Numbered from the stretch's first letter, positions 35,221-43,290 are shown. The stretch: 64,000 nt of DNA from SZUA-254 sp964596065 (GCA_964596065.1 CAZQSM010000001.1:1-64000), one strand, 5' to 3'. Notes: generated by a model not told the origin, from the letters alone. Made by a program: numbers and translations.

Positions 35221-36215
35221 GCGGCGCGGTTCAGCCGGCCGCGGCAGGCGGCGCATCCCTGAAGGACTTCATACGGGCGAAGTCCCGCGAGCTCGGCATC
35301 GACCTTGTCGGATTCGCGCGGGTCACGGAACCGGGTGTGGAACGCGAACGCCTCGACCGGTGGTTCGAAGAGGGCCGGCACGGCACGATGGCCTGGATGG
35401 AGAAAAACCGGGAACGGCGCGCCGACCCGGCCCTGGTCCTCGGGGGCGTCAGGACGATCGTTTCGGCCGCCCTCAACTACGCGACGCCGCAGCGTCACTC
35501 GGGCGCTCCCGGGACCGGCAAAGTGTCGCGCTACGCGTGGGGGGACGATTACCATGACATCCTGGGGAACCGGCTCAAGGCGCTGCTGGCCGCCGTACAG
35601 GAGTTCGATCCGTCAGTCGGCGGGAAGTATTACGTGGACACCGGTCCCGTGATGGAGAAGGTCTGGGCCCAGCGGGCGGGTCTCGGATGGCAGGGAAAGC
35701 ACACGAACCTGATTTCACAGGAGCTGGGGTCCTGGATCTTCCTGGGCGAGGTGCTCCTGACCGCGGAAATCGAACCTGACGCGCCCGAGACCGATCACTG
35801 CGGACAGTGTACGCTCTGCATCGAGGCGTGCCCTACCGGCGCGATCATCGAACCGTACCTGCTGGACGCCCGGCTGTGCATCTCGTACCTGACCATCGAA
35901 CGGCGGGAACCGATACCCGACGACCTCGAAGCCCTGCTCGACGGCTGGGTCTACGGGTGCGACGTCTGCCAGGACGTCTGCCCCTGGAACGATCGCGCGG
36001 TGGACTCCCCCGAGGGCGCGTTCGCGCCCCGGCCGGGGAACGTCGACCGGGACCTCCGTGCCTTGATCGAGATCTCGGAGGAGGATTTTCGGACGGAGTT
36101 CAGGAAGAGCCCGATGCGCCGGGCGGGACGCGAAGCGTTGTCCCGCACAGCCCGGGCGCTGCTGGACGCGGAAAACAACCACCATCATACGACAGATGAA
36201 AACCATGGAACGTAA
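35217..36215 (+). CDS. queG: epoxyqueuosine reductase
   Basis: 332 aa from GTG 35217, overlapping the Rieske stop. The N-terminal cobalamin-binding/reductase region shows the family patterns LGIDLVGFARV and KVSRYAWGDDYHD. Two ferredoxin-like clusters follow (CGQCTLCIEACPTGAI and CDVCQDVCPWN). It makes the last step of queuosine tRNA modification and needs B12 plus 4Fe-4S clusters. It is the second B12-dependent enzyme in this window. It overlaps trxB by 20 bases. Confidence 0.95.
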   Translation: MSGAVQPAAAGGASLKDFIRAKSRELGIDLVGFARVTEPGVERERLDRWFEEGRHGTMAWMEKNRERRADPALVLGGVRTIVSAALNYATPQRHSGAPGTGKVSRYAWGDDYHDILGNRLKALLAAVQEFDPSVGGKYYVDTGPVMEKVWAQRAGLGWQGKHTNLISQELGSWIFLGEVLLTAEIEPDAPETDHCGQCTLCIEACPTGAIIEPYLLDARLCISYLTIERREPIPDDLEALLDGWVYGCDVCQDVCPWNDRAVDSPEGAFAPRPGNVDRDLRALIEISEEDFRTEFRKSPMRRAGREALSRTARALLDAENNHHHTTDENHGT

Positions 36216-37146
36216 GGAAAACGTCATCATCATCGGCTCCGGCCCCGCCGGCCTTACCGCGGCGCTCTACACCGCGAGGGCAAACTTCAAACCCCTCATT
36301 TTCGAGGGGATCCAACCGGGAGGGCAGCTCACCATCACCACGGACGTGGAAAATTACCCCGGATTCCCGGACGGGATCCTCGGTCCCGACCTGATGGACC
36401 GGTTCCGCCAACAGGCCCAGCGGTTTGACGCGCGCACACTCTTCCAGGACGTCACGAAAGTCGATTTCCGGGAGAAACCCTTCACCGTCTGGTCGGGCGA
36501 TGAAACACACCGCGCCGACGCCATCATCATCGCCACGGGCGCGTCCGCGAAATGGCTGGGCCTTCCCTCGGAACAGCGGTACATGGGACACGGCGTCTCG
36601 GCCTGTGCCACCTGCGACGGGTTTTTCTTCAAGGGGCTCGAAGTGGCAGTCGTGGGGGGAGGGGACACCGCCATGGAGGAGGCGAATTTCCTGACTCGTT
36701 TCGCCTCGAAGGTGACCATCATCCATCGCCGGGACAAACTCCGCGCCTCGAAAATCATGCAGGACCGGACGCTCGCGAACCCGAAGATCTCCGTCCTCTA
36801 CGACAGCACCATCGAGGAAATCCTCGGCACGGAGGACGGGGGAAAAAAATCGGTGACCGGAATCCGAGTGCGAAACGCGAACGACGGATCGAGGCGGGAT
36901 CTGCCGATGAACGGCGTGTTCATGGGCATCGGGCACAAGCCGAACACCGACCTGTTCCGGGGTCAGATCGACCTCAACGAGAGCGGATACATCGCCGTGT
37001 CGCCCGGGACCACGAAGACGAACGTCGAAGGGGTGTTCGCGGCGGGCGACGTTTCGGATCCGCACTACAGGCAGGCCGTCACCGCCGCCGGCACCGGTTG
37101 CATGGCTGCGATGGACGCTGAACGGTATCTCGAATCGAAACACTGA
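36196..37146 (+). CDS. trxB: thioredoxin reductase
   Basis: 316 aa, the standard low-molecular-weight type. The FAD-binding motif is IIGSGPAGLTAALYTAR, the redox disulfide is Cys137-A-T-Cys140 in SACATCDG, the NADPH site is VVGGGDTAMEEA, and the C-terminal FAD motif is GVFAAGDVSD. It reduces thioredoxin with NADPH. The start is ATG 36196 or 36205, within the end of queG. The position after queG and the Rieske gene suggests a shared redox operon. Confidence 0.96.
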   Translation: MKTMERKENVIIIGSGPAGLTAALYTARANFKPLIFEGIQPGGQLTITTDVENYPGFPDGILGPDLMDRFRQQAQRFDARTLFQDVTKVDFREKPFTVWSGDETHRADAIIIATGASAKWLGLPSEQRYMGHGVSACATCDGFFFKGLEVAVVGGGDTAMEEANFLTRFASKVTIIHRRDKLRASKIMQDRTLANPKISVLYDSTIEEILGTEDGGKKSVTGIRVRNANDGSRRDLPMNGVFMGIGHKPNTDLFRGQIDLNESGYIAVSPGTTKTNVEGVFAAGDVSDPHYRQAVTAAGTGCMAAMDAERYLESKH

Positions 37147-37174
37147 CACCGTCGAACAATTTGACCGAACAATA

Positions 37175-37233
37175 TGTCACCGGGGTGACAATTCGTCGCC
37201 GGGACCTGAAATAATGAAGGTCACCCGCTGACA
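37175..37233 (+). promoter_or_regulatory. two related inverted repeats upstream of hsp20 (putative enhancer sites)
   Basis: Site 1 is TGTCACCGGGGTGACA (37175-37190), with perfect 7-bp arms. Site 2, in the opposite orientation, reads GGTCACCCGCTGACA (37219-37233). Both share the TGTCA...GTGAC core. They lie about 105-120 and 62-76 bp upstream of the sigma54-like promoter, a normal distance for an enhancer-binding activator. Confidence 0.55.
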
Positions 37234-37294
37234 CTCTGGCACGCCCCCCCGAACGCCCGCCCCTCCTCGGCGCTCCTTGATTGATCGGCGGTTC

Positions 37295-37309
37295 TGGCAC
37301 GGGAGTTGT
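37295..37309 (+). promoter_or_regulatory. sigma54-like promoter of hsp20
   Basis: TGGCACGGGAGTTGT fits TGGCACG-N4-TTGC except for the last base (T for C). No convincing sigma70 boxes lie between it and the gene. The predicted leader is about 55 nt. Confidence 0.55.
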
Positions 37310-37375
37310 TTTTTATTCCCGCAGAGATCGGAATCAACCATCATCAACAACAGTATTTGAAAGGAGCGTATCACA

Positions 37376-37861
37376 ATGACGTTAATCCGATGGAAACCCG
37401 GACTGAACGTGGCACGCTGGTCCCCGGTGACCGACCTGGCGGCGGAATTCCTGAACTTCAGGAACGATTTCGACAGGGCGTTCGACCGGTATCTCGGTGA
37501 CGCGCGGGATTCCCTGCGCACAACGGAATTCTGGCCGACGGCCGATGTGCTGGAACACGAAAATGGTTTTACCGTCAAGGTCGAGCTTCCCGGTGTGCCG
37601 AAGGAAGACGTGAAGATCACGGTCGCCGAAGGCGTTCTCACAGTCCGCGGGGAGAAGAAACGTGAGGCGGAAACGAAAGCGAAGGACGGCGAAACCCGGA
37701 GCCTGGAACGGTTCCATGGTTCGTTCGAGCGTTCGTTCACGCTTCCCACGTCCGTAGCCCCGGAGAAGATCGCCGCGACCTACGCGAACGGGCTCCTCAC
37801 GATCGACATCCCGAAGGCGGAACACTCGAAACAGCGGGAAATCGAAGTGGCAGTCGGCTGA
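37376..37861 (+). CDS. Hsp20/alpha-crystallin small heat-shock protein
   Basis: 161 aa. The alpha-crystallin domain spans about residues 55-150 (FWPTADVLEHENGFTVKVELPGVPKEDVKI, shown here only as its opening pattern FWPTADVLEHENGF, then LTVRGEKK and the ANGLLTIDIPK motif before the C-terminal tail). The usual I-x-I-like anchor is weak. It holds unfolding proteins in the cytoplasm as an ATP-independent chaperone. The SD (AAGGAG) is 14 bases before the ATG. The upstream region suggests sigma54 control rather than the common CIRCE or sigma32 systems. Confidence 0.94.
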   Translation: MTLIRWKPGLNVARWSPVTDLAAEFLNFRNDFDRAFDRYLGDARDSLRTTEFWPTADVLEHENGFTVKVELPGVPKEDVKITVAEGVLTVRGEKKREAETKAKDGETRSLERFHGSFERSFTLPTSVAPEKIAATYANGLLTIDIPKAEHSKQREIEVAVG

Positions 37862-37883
37862 CGGCCGGGCTGGTCAGACGATG

Positions 37884-37916
37884 GCGTCCGGATCTCCGCG
37901 ATCCGGGCGCTTTTTT
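37884..37916 (+). terminator. intrinsic terminator after hsp20
   Basis: GCGTCCGGATC (37884-37894) pairs with GATCCGGGCGC (37900-37910, one G-U pair), followed by six T. Confidence 0.9.
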
Positions 37917-37961
37917 ATTTTTCCCCTTTCCAGCCTCCGGTGACGCAGGAATTCACCTCCC

Positions 37962-37990
37962 TTGACTTTTTCAGGACAATTTCGTATAAT
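37962..37990 (+). promoter_or_regulatory. promoter of the HU gene
   Basis: TTGACT (from 37962), 17-bp spacer, TATAAT (37985-37990): a textbook sigma70 promoter. It implies a leader of about 200 nt before the start codon. Confidence 0.8.
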
Positions 37991-38014
37991 TAGGCGAATT
38001 TTAAACAAGTTATG

Positions 38015-38055
38015 GGTATCGTTTCATGAAGATAATTCGATGAATTCCGGATACC
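38015..38055 (+). other. structured element in the HU gene leader
   Basis: Nested arms: GGTATC (38015-38020) with GATACC (38050-38055), and inside them TTCAT (38023-38027) with ATGAA (38040-38044). The rest of the leader, 38056-38182, holds a GC palindrome near 38100 but no gene or known RNA that I recognise. Confidence 0.4.
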
Positions 38056-38197
38056 TTGAGTAATACAACCACACTTTTTTTCCTGACATATCCTTCGCCT
38101 CGCGGCCCGGCCGCGGGCTGTTTCGGTTCCATCCGGATTCCACCGCACACTTACCCTCTCGGACGGTTCATGTATCATTACCAAAGGAGAATGCGCT

Positions 38198-38503
38198 TTG
38201 ACTAAAGCTGACATTGTTGACCACATCGCCTCCGGGACGGGCCTGACGAAAGTCGAGACGGAAGCAGTCGTCGACGGCTTCATCCAGACCGTGATCGAGG
38301 CCCTGAAGGACGGAAAGAATATCGAGATCCGGGGGTTCGGAAGCTTCAAGACGAAGATGCGGAAGGGAAGGATGGCGCGAAATCCGCGGACCGGAGAGCA
38401 GGTTCAGGTCGACGAGCATTTCGTCCCATTTTTCAAGGTCTCCAAGGAATTGAAATCGAACGTCAACCTGAGCCTGAAGCGAAAACAACCCGCCGGTTTG
38501 TAA
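38198..38503 (+). CDS. hup: HU-family nucleoid protein
   Basis: 101 aa. It matches HU/IHF throughout: TKADIVDHIASGTGL, GFGSFKTKMRKGR, and the DNA-intercalating arm RNPRTGEQVQV. It bends and compacts DNA as a dimer. The start is TTG 38198, fixed by the SD AAAGGAG at 38183-38189; the nearby ATG at 38191 is out of frame. A short basic tail (KRKQPAGL) extends past the usual 90-residue end. A long structured leader suggests post-transcriptional control. Confidence 0.95.
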   Translation: MTKADIVDHIASGTGLTKVETEAVVDGFIQTVIEALKDGKNIEIRGFGSFKTKMRKGRMARNPRTGEQVQVDEHFVPFFKVSKELKSNVNLSLKRKQPAGL

Positions 38504-38512
38504 TCTGACCCC

Positions 38513-39349
38513 GTGAGCAACCCGCTGCCATGTCCGTCGTGCGGCTCCATCCCGGAGCCGGGCGACAAGTTCTGTCCATCCTGCGGGAGGGCGGTGGCCG
38601 GAACCCGGACGCCGGACCCCACGCCCGCGGCGGGATCCGGGCCGGTGACGTGCCCGCTGTGCGGGCAGGAACATTCCGGGCCGGTGGCAACCTGCGCTAC
38701 CTGCGGCGCGAAGATCGGGAAAGGTCCTCCGGACGGGGGCAGCCGGACCGGAAAACCGGCGGAACAACGGGTCGGCGCATTTCAAAGCTGGAAATTCACG
38801 CTGGGGGTCGCGGCGCTCCTCGTGACGGCGTTGATCGTCTTCGTTTCCTCACGAAACGGCCCCGAACCCGCCAGGACACAGGAAGATCCCCACGACGCCG
38901 GGATGATGGAGAGGATCAGGGAGCTCGAGGCGCACATCGCGGAACACCCGGACGATCCGGCGGTGCTCCTTGAGTACGCCAACATGCTCTACGACGTCAG
39001 GTTTTACCAGAAGGCGGCGTCGATCTACGAGAAATACCTGGACCTGAACCCGTCAAACGCCGACGCCAGGGTCGACCTCGGGACATCGTATTTCCAGATG
39101 TCATTCACCGATACAGCGAGGAGCCGGGAACTTCTCGCGGGCGCGGAAGCGTGCTTCCTGAAGACCCTCGAATCGGCGCCGAGGCACCAACTGGCACATT
39201 TTAACATCGGGATCCTCCATCTCCACAGGGGCGACATGGCGGGGGCGCGTGAATGGTTCCGGAAATCGATAGAAATCGACCCATCAACCGAAGCCGCCCG
39301 GAGGGCGACACAGTTACTGACACCGCATAACCAGGACAATCCTCAATAA
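38513..39349 (+). CDS. double zinc-ribbon, single-membrane-span, TPR protein
   Basis: 278 aa from GTG 38513. Two N-terminal zinc ribbons (CPSCG...CPSCGRA, about 7-26, and CPLCG...CATCGAKIG, about 46-65) are followed by a linker, one transmembrane helix (about 90-108) and three TPR-like repeats (about 125-270; VLLEYANMLYDVRFYQKAA and LAHFNIGILHLHRGDM). The layout suggests a cytoplasmic ribbon domain and extracytoplasmic TPRs, or the reverse, probably as an assembly scaffold. No specific function is known. It lies 9 bases after the HU gene. Confidence 0.82.
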   Translation: MSNPLPCPSCGSIPEPGDKFCPSCGRAVAGTRTPDPTPAAGSGPVTCPLCGQEHSGPVATCATCGAKIGKGPPDGGSRTGKPAEQRVGAFQSWKFTLGVAALLVTALIVFVSSRNGPEPARTQEDPHDAGMMERIRELEAHIAEHPDDPAVLLEYANMLYDVRFYQKAASIYEKYLDLNPSNADARVDLGTSYFQMSFTDTARSRELLAGAEACFLKTLESAPRHQLAHFNIGILHLHRGDMAGAREWFRKSIEIDPSTEAARRATQLLTPHNQDNPQ

Positions 39350-39366
39350 TCGAAGGAGTAGCAGAG

Positions 39367-39462
39367 ATGCCAAGCGGCAAAAAACGCCTGAGAAGGAAAA
39401 TGGCGACGCATAAACGGAAGAAACGGCTCCGGAAGCAGCGCCACAAGAAGAAAAACCGATAG
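39367..39462 (+). CDS. 31-residue basic COX24/AURKAIP1-type protein (putative ribosomal protein)
   Basis: The short ORF starts MPSGKKRLRRKMATHKRKKR and ends KKKNR; 19 of 31 residues are Lys, Arg or His. It matches the tiny AURKAIP1/COX24-domain protein found across Bacteroidota and is related to the mitochondrial small-subunit protein mS38. A good SD (AAGGAG, 39354-39359) sits upstream, and the gene follows the zinc-ribbon gene by 17 bases. It probably binds the small ribosomal subunit. It is easily missed by gene callers because of its length. Confidence 0.85.
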   Translation: MPSGKKRLRRKMATHKRKKRLRKQRHKKKNR

Positions 39463-39470
39463 CCTGCGGT

Positions 39471-39496
39471 GACGGGACCCCCTCGAGGGTCCTGTC
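39471..39496 (+). terminator. strong hairpin after the microprotein gene
   Basis: GACGGGACCC pairs with GGGTCCTGTC (one G-U) around a 6-nt loop. No T-tract follows, so it may act as an RNA-stabilising 3' end rather than a classical terminator. The rest of 39497-39626 shows nothing recognisable. Confidence 0.4.
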
Positions 39497-39626
39497 AGCC
39501 GGGAAGGCGAACGGGGCCCGGCCGGATCCGCCCGAGGCTGCGTCCCATCCCGGTCATGGCCAGACACCATCATCTTCTCTCCGTTCTAGTCGTCCCCCTC
39601 CAACAAAGGCCGGGCCGCCCGATTAC

Positions 39627-39656
39627 TTGATTTTTTAGCCCGATCTTTTTACTTTG
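39627..39656 (+). promoter_or_regulatory. promoter of the YtxH-like gene
   Basis: TTG (39627-39629), 19 nt, TTACTTTG (39649-39656); one mismatch to TAnnTTTG. Confidence 0.45.
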
Positions 39657-39712
39657 CATACAGGCACGCACGCATCATCACACCTCAAGGCAATCAAGGG
39701 AAGGAGATCGAC

Positions 39713-40105
39713 ATGTCCAAGGACAATAACGGACTCGCAAAGGGCCTTTTCGTGGGCTTCCTGGTCGGAGGCATCACCGGCGCCATCGCGGCCCTCCTGT
39801 ACGCACCGAAGAGCGGCAAGGAACTTCGCGGCGACATCAGGAAACGGACGGACGAGCTGACCGGCGAGGTCGGTGAATATCTCCGCAGCGCGGGGAGCAA
39901 AACGACCGAGATGGTGAACCGCGGAAAGCACCGGTCCGAGGAACTGGTCGCCGCCACGCGTGAGAAGGCCGAACACCTCATGGATGACGCCGAAAAGGTC
40001 CTCACGGACATCCGGACCAGGGCTACCTCGGAACAGGGCAAGATCAAGTCCGCCCTCCGGGCCGGGATGGACGCCTACAAAACCGAAAAGGACCGCGGGG
40101 CCTGA
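39713..40105 (+). CDS. YtxH domain protein
   Basis: 130 aa. A glycine-rich transmembrane helix near the N-terminus (residues about 9-30, FVGFLVGGITGAIAALLYAPKSGKE, the YtxH hallmark being LLYAPKSGKELR) is followed by a long charged amphipathic helix. YtxH proteins are membrane-associated and stress-induced in several bacteria; the mechanism is not known. The SD is AAGGAG. It is followed 46 bases later by a DUF948-like protein, a common pairing. Confidence 0.88.
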   Translation: MSKDNNGLAKGLFVGFLVGGITGAIAALLYAPKSGKELRGDIRKRTDELTGEVGEYLRSAGSKTTEMVNRGKHRSEELVAATREKAEHLMDDAEKVLTDIRTRATSEQGKIKSALRAGMDAYKTEKDRGA

Positions 40106-40151
40106 ATATTCCCCGGAACGGCAAGCTGACCCACACAGGAGAGGGTGCGCC

Positions 40152-40538
40152 ATGGAAGGTTTCATTCTCGTCGTCCAGGTTCTGACCAATCTCGCCGTCA
40201 TCACGCTCTGCGTCTGCCTCGTCATTTTTCTGCGCAGGATGGGCGGAACGCTCGATTCCCTCGAAAAGAACGCCAGGGAATTGAGCACCCGGGCGCTGCC
40301 GATCATGGACAATCTCGAGGTCATCACCGACAAGGCCCGGAACATCGCGGACAACGTCGACGACCAGATCGAGCTCGTTAAAAATTCGATCAACGCCGTC
40401 CGGGAGATCGCCGACAATGTCGTCGATTTCGAGCGGAAGGTCCAGGCGAGGATCGAGGAACCTGTGTTGGAAACCATCGGCACCATCGCGGCCGTCCTGA
40501 AAGGTGTCCGGGCGTTCTTCGTCCGGCTGAAGGCCTGA
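40152..40538 (+). CDS. DUF948-like membrane-anchored coiled-coil protein
   Basis: 128 aa from ATG 40152 (SD AGGAGAGG). One N-terminal transmembrane helix (FILVVQVLTNLAVITLCVCL) is followed by a coiled coil of heptads (LDSLEKNARELSTR, MDNLEVITDKARNIADNVD). This resembles DUF948 proteins found next to YtxH genes. It may work with the YtxH protein at the membrane; no biochemical function is known. Confidence 0.82.
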   Translation: MEGFILVVQVLTNLAVITLCVCLVIFLRRMGGTLDSLEKNARELSTRALPIMDNLEVITDKARNIADNVDDQIELVKNSINAVREIADNVVDFERKVQARIEEPVLETIGTIAAVLKGVRAFFVRLKA

Positions 40539-40658
40539 GGGGGACACTCCCCGAACCGTGATAATGACGCTCCTCCCGGAGTCGTCGCCCGGGCAGGGGC
40601 AGGACCGCGCCGCGCTCGCGTCAGATCTTTCTCACCATCTTCACTGAGGTCATGACCT

Positions 40659-42761
40659 ATGAAGGAATATCACCCGGATCAGATCAGGAACATCACCCTC
40701 ATCGGCCACGGCGGCTCGGGAAAGACGTCGTTTTCCGAGGCGGTCTGCTACTGCGCGGGCTCCACGTCGCGGCTCGGCAAGGTCGAGGAGGGGAACACCA
40801 TCTCCGATTACCACCCGGACGAAATCGAACGGCAGGTGTCGATCAATTCCGCACTGATCTCCAACGAGTGGCACGGCCATAAAATCAACCTGATGGACAC
40901 GCCTGGCTACACGGACTTCACGGGAGAAGTGAAGGCGAGCCTCCGGGTGTCCGATACGGCCCTGATCTTCCTGAAGGCGGTTGAGGGGACCGAGGTGGGC
41001 ACGGAGATCGTCTGGGGCTACACCCGGGAACTCCGGATACCATCCATGTTCGTGGTGGCGAAACTCGACAACGAGAACGCCGATTTCGACGCGGTCGTGG
41101 CGCAGGCCCGCGAGCGGTTCACCCATGACGTCATTCCCGTGCAGTTCCCGGCCGCGGTCGGCGCCGGATTCGGCGCCATCGTCGACGTCGTGAAGATGAA
41201 ACTCCACACGTTCAGCGCCGACGGCAGGGGGAAGGCGGTCGAATCGGAGATCCCGGAGGCCCTCAGGGCGAAGGCCGCGGAAATGCGGGAACATCTCATC
41301 GAACAGATCGCCGAAACGGACGAGAAACTGCTCGACGCATTCTTCTCGGCGGGGACGCTCACCGACGAACAGCTGACAAACGGGCTCAGGGCGGGCATCC
41401 GCAACCGCAAAATCTTTCCCGTGCTCTGCGCCTCCGGGACCCTCAACGTCGGGGTCTCCCTCGCGCTCGACTTCTGCGTTGAATTCGCCCCCGCCCCGAA
41501 CCGCGTCGAAACCCCCGTCGGGTTCGCCCCGGGCTCAGACCATCAGAAGGAAATACCGGTCAAGTGCGATCCCGCCTCACAGCCGACGATGTTCGTCTTT
41601 AAAACCGTCGCCGAACCCCATGTCGGCGAGCTGTCGTTTTTCCGGGTTTACTCCGGCACGGTGGCCCCAGGCATGGACATGGTCAACGATTCGAACGGGA
41701 AAGGGGAGCGCCTGGCGCAGATCTTCGTGATGCGCGGGAAGGAACGGAAGGAGGTGTCGGCGCTGATGGCCGGCGACTTCGGGGCCGTCGTCAAGCTGAA
41801 GGACACGCACACCAACAACACGCTCAGCGGAAAGGCGTTCCCCGTCATCCTCGCCCCCATCGATTTCCCCGAGCCGGTCATCTCGATGGCACTCGTCGCC
41901 AGGACGAAGGGCGACGAGGACAAGATCGCGACCGGCCTCCATTCGCTCCACGAGGAGGATCCCACGTTCGTCGTCAAGGTTGATTCGGAACTTCACCAAA
42001 CCGTCATCAGCGGCCAGGGAGAGCTCCATCTCGAGATCATCGTCCGGCGGCTCAAGGCCAAGTACGGGGTCGAGGTGGAAATGGTCGAGCCGAAAATACC
42101 ATACCGGGAGACCATCAAGGGACGGGTGAACGAGGTCGAGTACAAGCACAAGAAACAGACGGGCGGCCGGGGGCAGTTCGGCCACGTCTGGATCAAGATC
42201 GAGCCTCTCCCGCACGGGGGAGGTTTTGAATTCGAGGATGCGATCGTCGGCGGTGTGGTCCCGGGCAGGTTCGTTCCGGCGGTGGAAAAGGGGATCGTCG
42301 AGGCGCTGGAGAGCGGCGTCGTCGCCGGCTACAAGGTCGTGGACGTGCGGGTCACGCTCTTCGACGGGTCCTACCACGACGTCGACTCCGACGAGCATTC
42401 GTTCAAGATCGCCGGGCGGATGGCGTTCAAGAAGGGATTCAGGGAGGCGCGGCCGGTCCTGCTCGAACCGATTTACGAGGTCGAGGTCCGTGTCCCCGAA
42501 GATTACCTGGGCGACGTGATGGGGGACATCTCCAGCAGGAGGGGGAAGATCCTGGGGATGGACTCGGACGGCTCGACGCAGATCATCAGGGCCAACGTGC
42601 CCCTGAAGGAACTCTTCCGCTATTCCACGATCCTCCGGTCGATGACCCAGGGCCGCGGCATCCACAAGCAGAAGTTCAACCATTACGACGAAACCCCCCG
42701 CGAAGTGGCAGACAAGATCATCGCCGAACACTCGAGGCAGAAGGTCGAGGAGGAGGCCTGA
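40659..42761 (+). CDS. elongation factor G paralogue (EF-G II type)
   Basis: 700 aa with the five-domain EF-G layout and P-loop GHGGSGKT (residues 12-19). Two GTPase motifs deviate from canonical EF-G: G3 reads DTPGYTDF, with Tyr in place of the catalytic His, and G4 reads AKLDNENA instead of NKMD. Domain IV retains the conserved KKQTGGRGQFGHV and SYHDVDSDEHSFKIA segments. These are traits of secondary EF-G paralogues, not of the main translocase, which must be encoded elsewhere. No ribosomal-protein operon surrounds it. Its job, such as a translation-stress role, is unknown. Confidence 0.9.
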   Translation: MKEYHPDQIRNITLIGHGGSGKTSFSEAVCYCAGSTSRLGKVEEGNTISDYHPDEIERQVSINSALISNEWHGHKINLMDTPGYTDFTGEVKASLRVSDTALIFLKAVEGTEVGTEIVWGYTRELRIPSMFVVAKLDNENADFDAVVAQARERFTHDVIPVQFPAAVGAGFGAIVDVVKMKLHTFSADGRGKAVESEIPEALRAKAAEMREHLIEQIAETDEKLLDAFFSAGTLTDEQLTNGLRAGIRNRKIFPVLCASGTLNVGVSLALDFCVEFAPAPNRVETPVGFAPGSDHQKEIPVKCDPASQPTMFVFKTVAEPHVGELSFFRVYSGTVAPGMDMVNDSNGKGERLAQIFVMRGKERKEVSALMAGDFGAVVKLKDTHTNNTLSGKAFPVILAPIDFPEPVISMALVARTKGDEDKIATGLHSLHEEDPTFVVKVDSELHQTVISGQGELHLEIIVRRLKAKYGVEVEMVEPKIPYRETIKGRVNEVEYKHKKQTGGRGQFGHVWIKIEPLPHGGGFEFEDAIVGGVVPGRFVPAVEKGIVEALESGVVAGYKVVDVRVTLFDGSYHDVDSDEHSFKIAGRMAFKKGFREARPVLLEPIYEVEVRVPEDYLGDVMGDISSRRGKILGMDSDGSTQIIRANVPLKELFRYSTILRSMTQGRGIHKQKFNHYDETPREVADKIIAEHSRQKVEEEA

Positions 42762-42786
42762 CCCCCACCCGACGGCCGGGAACGCC

Positions 42787-43290
42787 ATGAGACGGCTCCA
42801 TTCCCCCTGGCGCTCGGAGTACATCCAGACCTTCAAGACGCCGAAGAAAAAACAGCGGTGCGTCCTCTGCGACGCGCTCCGGTCCCGACACGACAGGGAA
42901 CACCGCGTCGTCGCCCGCGGCAGGCACGCCTTCGTCATCCTCAACCTCTATCCCTACAACAGCGGCCACTGCATGGTGGTCCCCAACAGGCACGTTCCGA
43001 CGCTCGATGCCCTCACCGACGCGGAATACACGGAGACGTGCAGGTGGATCAGGAAGGTCGTCGCGGGACTCGGAACGGTGTCGGCCCCCGACGGATACAA
43101 CATCGGATCGAACATCGGCAGGAGCGCAGGGGCCGGGATCGACGCCCACATCCACTTTCACGTCGTACCACGCTGGGGCGGGGACACCAATTTCATGCCG
43201 GTCCTCGGCGACACCAAGGTCATCTCCGAGGACATGGACACGACGTGGGAGAAACTCAGGAAGGTCGTGCGGACGGGCAAAGCCCGCTGA
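42787..43290 (+). CDS. HIT family nucleotide hydrolase/transferase
   Basis: 167 aa. A zinc-ligand-like pair CVLC sits near residue 28, followed by the HIT fold with NLYPYNSGHCMVVPNRH and the active-site triad HIHFHVVPRW. The N-terminal IWSPWR-like lead (HSPWRSEYI) is typical of the Ap4A-phosphorylase-like HIT branch in bacteria. It probably cleaves dinucleoside polyphosphates or AMP conjugates. It lies 25 bases after the EF-G paralogue. Its 3' end overlaps convergent nth by 35 bases. Confidence 0.92.
   Translation: MRRLHSPWRSEYIQTFKTPKKKQRCVLCDALRSRHDREHRVVARGRHAFVILNLYPYNSGHCMVVPNRHVPTLDALTDAEYTETCRWIRKVVAGLGTVSAPDGYNIGSNIGRSAGAGIDAHIHFHVVPRWGGDTNFMPVLGDTKVISEDMDTTWEKLRKVVRTGKAR

Noticed and set aside
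37237..37250. A second TGGCACG, upstream of the hsp20 sigma54-like promoter
   Set aside because: It is followed by a C-run and GAAC, with no TTGC at the -12 distance, so it cannot be a sigma54 promoter.
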